From CAYQNU01 sp964419055 (GTDB taxonomy: Bacteria; Bacteroidota; Bacteroidia; Flavobacteriales_D; Parvicellaceae): DNA of 64,000 nt. The notes beneath the pieces were generated by a model that worked only from the letters and a program-made list of their open reading frames with translations, did not search any database and was not told the origin of the DNA. This document shows positions 24,201 through 31,692 of the stretch, one piece after another. The stretch lies in assembly GCA_964419055.1 (NCBI GenBank), contig CAYQNU010000002.1, positions 124,001 to 188,000 on the forward strand, read 5' to 3'. Position 1 is the stretch's first letter, and each line of letters begins with the position of its first letter. The position numbers were made by a program, and so were the translations under genes.

Positions 24201-26486
24201 AACGTAAGCAATGGTTGTTATACATTAACCTTAATCGATGCTGCTGGATGTCAAGCTGCAAATACACAATGTGTAACACAACCCAATGCCTTGAATTCTG
24301 TAATTTCAGCTTCTCAAAATGTAACATGTAATTTAGCTTGTGACGGATCTGCAACGGTAGCTTCAGCCGGTGGTATCTTACCTCACTCTATTTCTTGGAA
24401 CAATGCTGCTACTACTGCAACTAATTCTAATTTATGTGCGGGTACTTATCAAGCAACCATTACCGATGCAAATGGTTGTACCAGTATTTCAAGTGTAGTG
24501 ATTACAGAACCTACACCTTTAGTGACTGCTATTGTGTCTACGGTTGATGTTACTTGTTCAGGTTTATCCAATGGACAAGTTACCATAAGTGTTGCTGGTG
24601 GTACAGCACCTTATCTACACACTTGGAATCCACTTGTTTCATCCACAACTGTTGCTACGAATTTAGCTGCTGGTGGATACAATGTGCAAACAACCGATGC
24701 CAATGGATGTATTACCAACGTAGGCGCCACTATCAATTCACCAGCACCTCTAACTGGTACCTTGACTGTAGTAGATGCTACTTGTGGCAACTGTAATGGA
24801 ACCGTTACTTATGAACCAAACGGAGGAACTACACCTTACTCTTTTGTATGGGATAATGGTCAAACAACCATTGCAGCAACAAACGTTTGTGCTGGTATTT
24901 TTGGTGGAACAGTAACCGATGCTAACGGTTGTACATTTAATACAGTTGAAAATGTTGTAAATATTGCCGGCCCAACCATAAGTGTTGTAAACTTTACTTC
25001 CCCATCTTGTAATGGTTTGAGCAACGGAACAGCAACACCTAACTTTACTGGTGGAACCGCTCCATTTGCATTCAATTGGCCAACAACTAACCAAAACGTT
25101 CAAACAGCAGTAGCTTTGGCAGCTGGAACACATTGTGTAACCATTACAGATGCTAATGGTTGTGAAGCAACATCGTGTGCTATCGTTACTCAACCTAACC
25201 CAATTGTAGCTATACCAGATGGTTCTACAACTATTTGTTATGGTGAAACGACACAAGTGTGGGCAAGTGGAAGCGGTGGTACCATTCCCTACACAATCGA
25301 TTGGATTAGTGCTAATGCTTCAACATTCGCAGGTCAAGGCCCAATAAATGTAAGCCCATTGTTAAATAGCGATTATTGCTTTAATGTAATTGATGCCAAC
25401 GGTTGTTTATCATCAAATGCTTGTGTGAATATTGTTGTTACTCCTGCCCTTTCAGCAACTTTACCAGCAAACGTAAATATATGTTCTGGAGACAGTTATG
25501 ATATTATTGGCACCTATACTGGTGGTAACGGAAACCCATACACGTATTCTTGGCATCAAGGTACTGCAAACTCCGCTTCTATTGGATCAACACCAAATTT
25601 GACCGTAACACCAACAGGTTTAACCACTTACTTTGTCATCTTAAATGATGGTTGTTCAGACGCTGATACTGCTCAAATTCAAGTAGGATTAAATGCGCTA
25701 CCTGTAGCCTTTTTAAATGTGGTAAATCCTAACGAATGTGCACCTGGAACTATTAACTTTATTGCTAACTCAGATATAGGTGTTAGTTATGGTTGGGATT
25801 TTGAGTGTGATGGTACCATTGATCAAACAGGAGCTGCAACAACAGCCTCTCACGTTTACCCAGTAGCCGGAGTATATGATGTTTGTTTAACCGTAACAAC
25901 AGCAGATGGTTGTATTTCGGTATTGACAAATAACGATGCTGTGGAAATCTACCCTAACCCTATTGCTGATTTCACTTATACACCAGATACCACAACTATT
26001 ATCAATCCTTATGTGAATGTAACCAGCACCAGCACAGGAGCTTTCCAATGGGCTTGGGATTTCCAAAGTGATGGTGTAATTGATACTACATCGGAAAATG
26101 CTACTTATGAATACTTAACAGATGGAACGTATAATATTTCATTATTGGTTACAAATCAATATGGATGTGTCGATTCTATAACTATTCCGTTTACTGTTTT
26201 AGAAGATCAAAATATCTTTGTTCCAAATGCATTTACACCAGATGGTGATGGCACTAATGATTTCTTCTTTGTAGATGGAGTAAGCCTAGATCGTGATAAT
26301 TTTGATTTATATGTATTCAACCGTTGGGGAGAAATCATTTGGGAATCGCATAACCCAGACAATAAATGGGATGGTACCTTTAATGGAGAAAAATGCCAAC
26401 AAGATGTTTATGTATGGTTACTTAAAACAAATACTGTTAAAGGAACCGGTGTTACTATGAACGGTCATGTGACTTTAGTTCGATAA
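18294..26486 (+). CDS. giant SprB-repeat surface adhesin with T9SS type B signal
   Basis: A 2730-residue cell-surface protein. In order: signal peptide (1-24); two Cys-rich N-terminal domains (about 25-130 and 145-290); about 24 SprB repeats of 80-90 residues from about 380 to 2300, interrupted by one PKD-like module near 540-610; two divergent Ig-like modules; two PKD modules (about 2465-2635); and the gliding-motility-associated C-terminal domain (about 2637-2730, VPNAFTPDGDGTNDFF, then VFNRWGEIIWES and VYVWLLKT). Each repeat has one Cys near its start and one in DANGC. SprB of Flavobacterium johnsoniae is the mobile gliding adhesin. No SprF/PorP partner gene is adjacent. Composition is Thr/Asn/Gly-rich with few charged residues. 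Confidence 0.93.
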   Translation: MKSLLTFLTCTLLIIGVNYKTSAQCTNASAFGTAAAPTGTGSVTISTCTFQSEYNTVTGVTAGNTYTSTYSLGGCITVRSGTPGGPVVASGLTPLSWTATVTGTYYIHYNTNCGCGTASSCGTSVITCTSCGAPPPPPSGSQCTVQASICTPGISANFPFVAASTGPPVDYANPVGCSTGLFGNTNEFGFILLYITTSGPLNLNVDGNSTTGFMDIIVYDVPAGVPACTAVMNSANEIGCNYAPASVGCTQFGAACACASSLPAPNVVAGQTIMIIAHDYSNTMTTYNLQLCGGGAQTGPFNGTINTPPTLTTTGGNYTMTAVTGGGTWSATCGACINATTGVFNPALAGPGTYQVCYTVGTVPCQGNDCEMVTVTAPCSLTASATGTNVTCNGAANGTATVSTNGANAPYTYAWSNGGTTASITNLAPGTYNVTVNGAGGCTATASYTVTQPTAVNLTTTPTNATCVGNNGSIATTISGGTAPYSYSWNSTPVQTTQNASNLTPGNYTLTVTTPGPCTYTSNVTVALTGAVTSTFTYNGNQCLTGNNVIFTNTGTAAATHSWNFGNGQTSSAVSPSHTYAAPGTYTVTHTVTSGACTSTTTQTVTIFPMPTSTITGVNPLCNGQSNGSVNLTPSGGNAPYSFAWSNGAITEDLTNVPAGTYNVTINTVNGCPTTNTFTLTNPPVLSVAMTGVPASCAGVCNGTATATPAGGTAPYSYLWSNGQTTQTATGLCAGSYNVTVTDANGCTVPGTFNVVNATTFSATTSTGNASCGTATGSASATPVGGTGPFTYSWTPFGQTTQTINLISAGTYNVTVTDNNGCQATAAANVINTAGPTVSIPTTTNVSCFGGNNGTATALAVGGTAPITYAWTPTGGSGATGTGLLANTVYTVTITDANNCQATATTTLTQPTQVTVTTSSTPSNCGQADGSVSGIGLGGTGANSYSWVNGGGTNVGNTATVSNLLAGTYTVTATDASGCSNTATATISNNSAGSISVVSTNSTCSGACNGSATATVTGGTLPITYSWSNGATGVTATGLCPNTYTITATDGVGCILSTTATITEPTAVAVTISNSTDVTCFGQTNGSAQANPTGGTAPYGISWNTAPIQTTATATNLAPGGYAVTITDANGCQATASVTINEPAQLILGGSDVDAHCNLPDGSATVTITSGGIAPFTYSWTANPSTTATASNVGPGVITATVVDASGCTATQAITVGNIPAGTATITNIVNPLCFNDCNGTASVSMSGTGTAPYTYLWSNGNTNQNATGFCNGAFSVTVTDVNGCVSTANATMVQPILLDVQVAIISQPTCFGVCDGVLQAQIVGGTSPYSVLWDDPLGQVSINATGLCGDGTVYNVFITDANGCTISKGGLLTEPTQVTMSSTTVDASCGQADGQGCVTLAGGTAPYNVVWQFDNSTNLCANNIPSNTYVVDGFDANGCAAQISVTVSDLSGPSASITSQTNVSCFGGSDGSATALITGGLAPYSYQWDANAASQTTPTASNLVQGTYTLTITDANGCTASTSTTITQPNDFVVQGVVTNPTCFGFTDGQIAVTLTGGTTPYTYSWNDPSTQTTAIAAGLGDGTYTIVITDANGCSTFEQYNVIQPLQLAAFTANTPLSCNAVCNGTATATFNNNNGTVTYLWNDANAQTTATASGLCAGNYLVTITDNAGCSASATTTITEPTLLNGTIDLIGNVTCNNACDGFANAAVSGGTAPYTFLWSNGATTPTITNVCDGNYSVDITDANGCQINLTVTITQPTALTTNLITTNVSCYGGQNGQATLAVAGGTAPYTYLWNDLNFQSTPSATSLFAGNYTATITDANGCILTQNAAITHPNQMVANVNVVNSNCGQNNGSVCVNIAGGILPYTFTWNDPNQQTSACAVNILAGTYTVTVIDANNCVYDSIINVNDIVGPTVTFNSLVDPSCNGLSDASIDMTAGGGTLPYATYEWTDASGTVVGLPNTDQLSNVSNGCYTLTLIDAAGCQAANTQCVTQPNALNSVISASQNVTCNLACDGSATVASAGGILPHSISWNNAATTATNSNLCAGTYQATITDANGCTSISSVVITEPTPLVTAIVSTVDVTCSGLSNGQVTISVAGGTAPYLHTWNPLVSSTTVATNLAAGGYNVQTTDANGCITNVGATINSPAPLTGTLTVVDATCGNCNGTVTYEPNGGTTPYSFVWDNGQTTIAATNVCAGIFGGTVTDANGCTFNTVENVVNIAGPTISVVNFTSPSCNGLSNGTATPNFTGGTAPFAFNWPTTNQNVQTAVALAAGTHCVTITDANGCEATSCAIVTQPNPIVAIPDGSTTICYGETTQVWASGSGGTIPYTIDWISANASTFAGQGPINVSPLLNSDYCFNVIDANGCLSSNACVNIVVTPALSATLPANVNICSGDSYDIIGTYTGGNGNPYTYSWHQGTANSASIGSTPNLTVTPTGLTTYFVILNDGCSDADTAQIQVGLNALPVAFLNVVNPNECAPGTINFIANSDIGVSYGWDFECDGTIDQTGAATTASHVYPVAGVYDVCLTVTTADGCISVLTNNDAVEIYPNPIADFTYTPDTTTIINPYVNVTSTSTGAFQWAWDFQSDGVIDTTSENATYEYLTDGTYNISLLVTNQYGCVDSITIPFTVLEDQNIFVPNAFTPDGDGTNDFFFVDGVSLDRDNFDLYVFNRWGEIIWESHNPDNKWDGTFNGEKCQQDVYVWLLKTNTVKGTGVTMNGHVTLVR

Positions 26487-26510
26487 CTAATTTGCATAGT
26501 AAATATAATT

Positions 26511-26543
26511 AAAAGTCCTGATAAAACATCAGGACTTTTTTTT
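26511..26543. terminator. rho-independent terminator after the adhesin
   Basis: Stem AAGTCCTGAT/ATCAGGACTT with a five-base loop and an eight-T tract. It also lies at the 3' end of the convergent Nudix gene, so it probably works in both directions. Confidence 0.9.
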
Positions 26544-27162
26544 ATCCTTTATTTAAAAATGTTTTCAAAACTTCTGAAATAGAAAGATACGTGTTTTCAA
26601 AAACATCTATTAAATTATCTTGTGATCTCCACTCTGCTTTGGTAATGGATTCTTCTGTTTGGGGTATTAATGTCGTTCCACCTTTAAACCTCATTTCATA
26701 CCAATAAGTCGTTTTAAAATAATTCTTATTTTTCATGAAATACGTGTGGTAGGTAGTTATCAATTCAGAAGTAATAATCGGATTTGAAATGCCGCACTCC
26801 TCCTCTACCTCGCGAATGGCCGCTTTTTGAATGTCTTCCCCTTTTTCAACTTTCCCTTTGGGCAAGTCCCAACATCCTAAGCGCTCTATGATGAGTAATT
26901 GATTATGCTGATTTAAAACTACTCCACCCGCAGCATTAATTTTTTTATACTCCACGAAAATAGTATTGATGATTTCATCAAAATTGTTGATCAGGACGAT
27001 AAGAATTTTACTTTTTTGCCTAAACTCTTCATGTTTAGATAATAAAAGATGTAATTCCAAAGAATCATTAAATACGACCATCGATGATTTTTCAACACTG
27101 GTCAAAATTGTTGATTTATATACGAAATGAATTGGCCAATTATCAATAAATACTTTATACAT
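26542..27162 (-). CDS. NUDIX hydrolase
   Basis: A 206-residue protein whose C-terminal half (about 70-190) is a Nudix domain. The full Nudix box is GKVEKGEDIQ, seven residues, then REVEEECGI, fitting G-x5-E-x7-REUxEExGU, which binds Mg and cleaves nucleoside-diphosphate-X bonds. The N-terminal 65 residues are an extension I do not recognise. I chose ATG at 27162 over GTG at 27168. It is divergent from pyrE with only seven bases between start codons. The substrate is unknown. Confidence 0.85.
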   Translation of the reverse strand: MYKVFIDNWPIHFVYKSTILTSVEKSSMVVFNDSLELHLLLSKHEEFRQKSKILIVLINNFDEIINTIFVEYKKINAAGGVVLNQHNQLLIIERLGCWDLPKGKVEKGEDIQKAAIREVEEECGISNPIITSELITTYHTYFMKNKNYFKTTYWYEMRFKGGTTLIPQTEESITKAEWRSQDNLIDVFENTYLSISEVLKTFLNKG

Positions 27163-27165
27163 TTG
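27132..27165 (+). promoter_or_regulatory. putative pyrE promoter abutting the start codon
   Basis: TTG at 27132-27134 and TACATTTG at 27158-27165 (spacing 23) resemble the Bacteroidota promoter. The box ends four bases before the pyrE ATG, so the mRNA would be leaderless or nearly so. The box overlaps the first codon of the divergent Nudix gene. Confidence 0.4.
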
Positions 27166-27169
27166 CACT

Positions 27170-27814
27170 ATGGTTTTAAAAGAAGATTACGGGCTAAAGG
27201 TAGCAGAATTTTTATTAAAAATAAAAGCGGTTAAATTACAACCTAGTCAACCTTTCACTTGGGCTTCCGGATGGAAGTCACCCATTTATTGCGATAACAG
27301 AAAAACATTATCACATCCTGAAATTCGTACTTACTTAAGACAACGTTTTGTTGATCTTATATTGGAACAATATGGTAAACCTGATGTTATTGCGGGTGTT
27401 GCTACAGGTGGTATTGCTTTAGGTGTTCTAATAGCCCAAGATTTGGGTGTCCCTTTTGTTTATGTTCGGTCTGAGGCAAAGTCTCATGGTATGAATAATC
27501 AAATTGAAGGTGAAATTCATTCCGGCCAACGTGTTATTGTTGTAGAAGATCTAGTTTCTTCTGGTAAAAGCAGCTTGGTGGCAGTTGATGCACTTAGAGC
27601 CGCGGGCTGTGATGTAAAAGGTATGGTTGCTATTTTTACCTATGGTTTTCAGGTGGCCAAAGATAGTTTCAAAGCTGCGAAATGCGAATTGCATACATTA
27701 ACCAATTATTCAACCTTATTGGAACAAGCTTTAGCAACCGATTATATTACTGAAAGTCAATTAAATTCATTGAAAGATTGGAGTATTTCTCCTTCTACTT
27801 GGATGCAAAATTAA
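27170..27814 (+). CDS. pyrE: orotate phosphoribosyltransferase
   Basis: A 214-residue type I phosphoribosyltransferase that transfers ribose-5-phosphate from PRPP to orotate, giving OMP. Signatures are FTWASGWKSPIYCDNR (orotate-binding), ATGGIALGVLIAQDLGV, YVRSEAKSHGMNNQIEG (catalytic loop) and the PRPP motif VIVVEDLVSSGKSS. Length is normal. It is followed after 9 bp by an SRPBCC gene on the same strand. It supplies the step after dihydroorotate oxidation, so it works with the dihydroorotase at the left edge of the window. Confidence 0.96.
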   Translation: MVLKEDYGLKVAEFLLKIKAVKLQPSQPFTWASGWKSPIYCDNRKTLSHPEIRTYLRQRFVDLILEQYGKPDVIAGVATGGIALGVLIAQDLGVPFVYVRSEAKSHGMNNQIEGEIHSGQRVIVVEDLVSSGKSSLVAVDALRAAGCDVKGMVAIFTYGFQVAKDSFKAAKCELHTLTNYSTLLEQALATDYITESQLNSLKDWSISPSTWMQN

Positions 27815-27823
27815 ACACTATTT

Positions 27824-28231
27824 ATGACTACTATACAAAGTTCAAAAGTTGAAGTTACAGCTTCGCAACAAGAATGTTACGATTTTTTATGTGACATGAA
27901 TAATTATCAGTTATTGTTACCAAAAGATTCTATTTCGGATTGGACTTCTGATGTAAGCAAATGTTCTTTCAAAATACAAAAAATGTATAAATTAGAATTG
28001 GTGTTTACAGCTGGTACTCCAAACACACGTATTCATATTAAAAGCGGTCCCTCTTCTCCTTTTGCATTTGATTTATTTGCTAATTTAGTTGAAAATAATC
28101 ATCTTACTACTGCACAGTTAGTTTGTGAAGCAGACATAAACCCTTTTTTGAAAATGATGGTTGAAAAGCCGTTGAATAATTTATTCAATTATATGGCAGA
28201 ACGTTTGACAAAAGTTCATCACAAAGAATAA
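27824..28231 (+). CDS. SRPBCC (START-like) family protein
   Basis: A 135-residue protein with the helix-grip fold pattern. It opens with a strand (SSKVEVTASQQECYDFLCDM), where polyketide-cyclase/CoxG-like proteins hold the ligand cavity. NPFLKMMVEKPLNNLFNYMAERL forms the long C-terminal helix. Such proteins bind hydrophobic ligands. No signal peptide is present. It is nine bases from pyrE and likely cotranscribed, an arrangement I recall from other Bacteroidota, but no functional link to pyrimidines is evident. Confidence 0.72.
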   Translation: MTTIQSSKVEVTASQQECYDFLCDMNNYQLLLPKDSISDWTSDVSKCSFKIQKMYKLELVFTAGTPNTRIHIKSGPSSPFAFDLFANLVENNHLTTAQLVCEADINPFLKMMVEKPLNNLFNYMAERLTKVHHKE

Positions 28232-28240
28232 TTATTTTTT

Positions 28241-28819
28241 CTAAGAATAAGTATTTTTAAATGCTCCTTTTAACTCTTCAAAAAATAAATTGAAATTTTC
28301 TTGGAGTTGATTTCCTTTTAAATCTAACAATTCAACACCCTTACCCATTTCGTTGGGATGAGAAACTCTATTTTGCATTCCATATAAGGACTTTTGTATG
28401 CCTGATTTAAACTGGTAGTTGTACAACCAATTGTCACGTAACATCATGTCAAAAACAAATGGCATAGGTTCTGGAAATTGGCTTTTATAAGCCCCTAAAA
28501 TGTCATACGATTGCTTACTAAATAGTTCCAACGTATCGGTATGATGCAAGTGCCAATCTTTGGCTAAATAATAATCAAACAGAATATCCATAACCACCGC
28601 AGCGTATTTTCCTTGTTGAAATCGAATCAATTGAACACTTTCTTTTACGATGGGATGTTGATCAGTAAATGAATCAATTGCTCGATGCATCCGAATACCC
28701 TCTTTAATGCCTTCCGAAAAGTTTTCTATGGCATTACCCTTTACCGCATCTGCTATAAAATTACCCACCATCCATTCATTTTTTGAATCAGATAAATATA
28801 AATGTGCTAAAAAATTCAT
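28241..28819 (-). CDS. acyl carrier protein phosphodiesterase (AcpH-like)
   Basis: A 192-residue protein matching the AcpH/DUF479 family: MNFLAHLYLSDS at the start, MVGNFIADAVKG, GIRMHRAIDSFTDQHP, and DILFDYYLAKDWHLH. The His/Asp-rich helical core is that of an HD-like hydrolase. AcpH removes the 4'-phosphopantetheine arm from acyl carrier protein. It is convergent with the SRPBCC gene with nine bases between stops and divergent from the lipoprotein that follows. Confidence 0.85.
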   Translation of the reverse strand: MNFLAHLYLSDSKNEWMVGNFIADAVKGNAIENFSEGIKEGIRMHRAIDSFTDQHPIVKESVQLIRFQQGKYAAVVMDILFDYYLAKDWHLHHTDTLELFSKQSYDILGAYKSQFPEPMPFVFDMMLRDNWLYNYQFKSGIQKSLYGMQNRVSHPNEMGKGVELLDLKGNQLQENFNLFFEELKGAFKNTYS

Positions 28820-28828
28820 TTCATTATA

Positions 28829-28836
28829 TATCTTTG
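28829..28836 (+). promoter_or_regulatory. putative -7 box (TATCTTTG)
   Basis: Exact TAnnTTTG match 50 bases before the lipoprotein start in the divergent spacer. No clear -33 element was seen. Confidence 0.35.
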
Positions 28837-28886
28837 CGTGGCGTGAGCTTTTCTATTTACTATAAATACTAAATATCAATTTGTAA

Positions 28887-29369
28887 ATGTCTCTAAAAAA
28901 TACCATATATGGACTTATATTAAGTTCTTTTATCATTTTTTCGAGCTGTTCTGAAAACGAAAAGGAAGAAAAGCGTTATTTATATTATCTAGAATCTGTT
29001 GAACATTTAGGGATCGAAAAAGGTACAAAAATTTTTGCCCTTAATTATGAAATCGGAGAAGTAACAGATGTTAAAGTTGGCAAATCAACTATTGTGTACC
29101 AATTTTCGTTAGGGCAAGAAAACCTATTTTTTTATGATACCGAAATGGTCCTTTCTGAAAAAGGCTTGGTTTTAGACAATACCAATAGCCAACTAACGGC
29201 AGTTGCTATTGGTGATACGCTGTTACTGGCTTCTACGGCTCCTTCAACGGATGCTTTGGATTTTTCATTGCCTGAAAAGACCGCAGTAACTCAACAAGAC
29301 ATCGACTCTTTGCAACAAAAAATTGATAACCTATCTAACTTAATTGACGAATTAAATGGCAATCATTAA
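28887..29369 (+). CDS. hypothetical lipoprotein, possibly MCE/MlaD-like
   Basis: A 160-residue protein with a signal sequence and lipobox IIFSSC (Cys21). The core VEHLGIEKGTKIFAL, then IGEVTDVKVGKSTIVYQF, loosely resembles the beta-barrel MCE domain of MlaD lipid-transport proteins, including the LxxGxxV and GxV pattern. The domain would be very short, so this is tentative. The C-terminal 30 residues (QQDIDSLQQKIDNLSNLIDE) form a coiled coil. It overlaps the DUF1015 gene by 14 bases. Confidence 0.6.
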   Translation: MSLKNTIYGLILSSFIIFSSCSENEKEEKRYLYYLESVEHLGIEKGTKIFALNYEIGEVTDVKVGKSTIVYQFSLGQENLFFYDTEMVLSEKGLVLDNTNSQLTAVAIGDTLLLASTAPSTDALDFSLPEKTAVTQQDIDSLQQKIDNLSNLIDELNGNH

Positions 29370-30573
29370 ACCTTTTAAAGCTTCCCGTCCAACTCGTGAC
29401 AAAGTAAATTTAGTGGCTTCAAGACCCTTTTACACGTATAAAAAAAATGTGTTAGGTGCTAAATTAGAGTCTAATAAATATTCTTTTTTACACGTTATTA
29501 ATCCTGAGTTTAACAAAAAAGATAGAACACAACCAAACAGTGTAGAACGCTTTCAAAAAGTAAGAGAAAAATATGAAGAATTTTGTGCTTTGGGTTATTT
29601 CTTAAAGGACGCGCAAGATTCATTTTATTTATATCGTCAACAAACCGATGAATTTGATTTTTTAGGGCTAATTTGTGGCGTTTCAGTTGAAGAATATCGC
29701 CAAGGAAAAATAAAAATACACGAACATACGCTAACACAACGAGAGGAAACGTTTAAAACCTACTTAGAAGTTTGTAAATTTAATGCGGAACCCGTTTTGT
29801 TAACCTATCAAGACAGTCAGGAAATCAATCGTTTTTTGAATACAAAAATAAAGGAACGATCTGAATATGAGTTTACTACAACCGATGGCATCAAACATGA
29901 TTTATGGTTGATAAATGACCCTTATGAAATTAGTTTACTTCAAGAGTATTTTTCAAAAATAGAGGGATTATACATTGCAGATGGCCACCATCGCTCAGCA
30001 TCTTCAGTACGTTATGCAGCATCACAAATATCAAACCCTAAAGCACAGTATTTTCTTGCCTTTTTGATCGGTGAAACCCGAATGAAAATTTTTGAATACA
30101 ACCGAATCGTAACCTCACTGAATGGATTAAGTAATGAAGAGTTTTTAGCTAAATTAAAAGAAAATTTTACAGTAGAATTACTTAAAAACTATCAAAAACC
30201 TAGTTCCCCACATCAAATGGTGATGGTTTTTCAAAATCAATATTATACCGTAGAACCAAAAGCATCTATTGTTGACGCTGATCATCCTATAAAATCATTA
30301 GATACGCAAATCTTAGCGGATTATATTTTGCAACCCATTTTAGGCATTAACGACCCAAAATCAGATCCAAGATTGCATTTTATTGAAGGAACCAAATCCA
30401 TTAAGGACATTGTAAAATCCATGCAAAAAAGCAATGCTCCCGTTGCCTTTCAGTTGTTTCCAGTTACGGTAGAACAACTCAAAAGAGTGGCAGATACTAA
30501 TAATATAATGCCCCCAAAAAGTACCTGGGTGGAACCAAAAATGCGAAGTGGTTTGACCATTTATGAATATTAA
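29356..30573 (+). CDS. DUF1015 family protein
   Basis: A 405-residue cytoplasmic protein of the conserved DUF1015 family. The N-terminal IIKPFKASRPTRDKVNLVAS is typical, as is the central YIADGHHRSASSVRYA with its conserved His pair. The family is widespread and in Bacteroidota is often next to serine-biosynthesis genes (serA/serC); those are absent here. The biochemical function is not established. The start ATG lies within the preceding lipoprotein gene, implying coupled translation. Confidence 0.88.
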   Translation: MAIIKPFKASRPTRDKVNLVASRPFYTYKKNVLGAKLESNKYSFLHVINPEFNKKDRTQPNSVERFQKVREKYEEFCALGYFLKDAQDSFYLYRQQTDEFDFLGLICGVSVEEYRQGKIKIHEHTLTQREETFKTYLEVCKFNAEPVLLTYQDSQEINRFLNTKIKERSEYEFTTTDGIKHDLWLINDPYEISLLQEYFSKIEGLYIADGHHRSASSVRYAASQISNPKAQYFLAFLIGETRMKIFEYNRIVTSLNGLSNEEFLAKLKENFTVELLKNYQKPSSPHQMVMVFQNQYYTVEPKASIVDADHPIKSLDTQILADYILQPILGINDPKSDPRLHFIEGTKSIKDIVKSMQKSNAPVAFQLFPVTVEQLKRVADTNNIMPPKSTWVEPKMRSGLTIYEY

Positions 30574-30643
30574 TAACCTGATCCGATAGCCATCTGATTC
30601 GGAATAAAATTCAGGTATTTCTTTAGACTTCTTAAAAAAAATG

Positions 30644-30651
30644 TAATTTTG
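30644..30651 (+). promoter_or_regulatory. putative -7 box (TAATTTTG) next to phyH-like start
   Basis: The box ends seven bases before the ATG at 30659, which predicts an mRNA beginning at or within a few bases of the start codon. Confidence 0.35.
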
Positions 30652-30658
30652 TTTTTCT

Positions 30659-31612
30659 ATGATTGAAGCCATCAAAAGAATTAAATTTTCATACGCATTG
30701 TACAATTTTTTTCACAAAAAAGAATTGGTTCATAATGAAACGATTTATCGTCAATTGGGATTAAATAAAAAGTACTACTCCCCTATTTCTTCGAAAGATT
30801 TTGAGGCGATAACTTTAGAACAACAAAATAAACTCACTCAAGTACAAAACACCAAAAATTTTGCTGATTGCACTTTATTTAATTCCCTATCGGAAGAAAG
30901 TAAAACGAGTTTAGCTCACTTTGAAGATAAAGGATTTTCGGTTTTAAAGAATTATCTAAGTACCGAACAAGTTGACCAAATAAATAATGAAATTGATATT
31001 TTATTGGCAAATAAAACCATAAAATTTAGATATGGCAATAAGTTAATGTTTGTTATGCACCATTCTGCCCTATTACAAAAAATTGCCACTGACCCCAAGT
31101 TAATGGAACTGTTAAGTGTCTGTATTAAGGGAAATCCCGTTCTTTTTCAAAGTATCAATTTCATCCATGGTAGCGAACAAGCCACACATTCGGATAGCAT
31201 TCATATGACCACTTTTCCATTAGGTGGATTATTAGGCGTTTGGATTGCATTAGATGATATAAATGATGAAAATGGAGCGTTACATTATTATCCAGGAAGC
31301 CATAAATTACCCTATTACCTAAACAAGGATTATGACAATGAAGGCAGCAAATTCTTAATTGGTGATAAAACGTATGATAAATATGAAGATATGATTGCAG
31401 AAAAAATCAAAGATCTTCATCTGCCAAAAGAAAAATTCTACGCCAAAAAAGGAGATTTACTGATTTGGCATGCTAATCTTTTTCACGGTGGTGATAAACA
31501 CCTGAATAAAGATAAAACACGTAAAAGTGTTGTTTTTCACTATTTTAGAGAACATTCCATTTGTTATCATGAAATAACCCAACGTCCTGCTCTTCTCAAA
31601 AATTTTGATTAA
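30659..31612 (+). CDS. phytanoyl-CoA dioxygenase (PhyH) family oxygenase
   Basis: A 317-residue Fe(II)/2-oxoglutarate oxygenase of the PhyH family. The facial triad is visible: His and Asp in THSDSIHM and the distal His in LIWHANLFHGGDKH. The helix GFSVLKNYLSTEQVDQINNE marks the family N-terminal region, and ENGALHYYPGSHKL is a conserved turn. The substrate is unknown; relatives hydroxylate lipids, ectoine or small metabolites. It appears monocistronic, between DUF1015 and an aldo/keto reductase on the same strand. Confidence 0.85.
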   Translation: MIEAIKRIKFSYALYNFFHKKELVHNETIYRQLGLNKKYYSPISSKDFEAITLEQQNKLTQVQNTKNFADCTLFNSLSEESKTSLAHFEDKGFSVLKNYLSTEQVDQINNEIDILLANKTIKFRYGNKLMFVMHHSALLQKIATDPKLMELLSVCIKGNPVLFQSINFIHGSEQATHSDSIHMTTFPLGGLLGVWIALDDINDENGALHYYPGSHKLPYYLNKDYDNEGSKFLIGDKTYDKYEDMIAEKIKDLHLPKEKFYAKKGDLLIWHANLFHGGDKHLNKDKTRKSVVFHYFREHSICYHEITQRPALLKNFD

Positions 31613-31692
31613 TGTGTACTACTATTTGAATTATTGGTACAGGTTATTATTTCGTCCCTTAACTTTACAAGTGCAAAAAATATTACAACCGT

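Noticed and set aside
21125..25256. Several antisense and out-of-frame open frames inside the adhesin gene
   Set aside because: They arise from the Thr/Asn/Gly repeat codons read on other frames; some are Cys/Trp-rich in an improbable way and none has a start signal.
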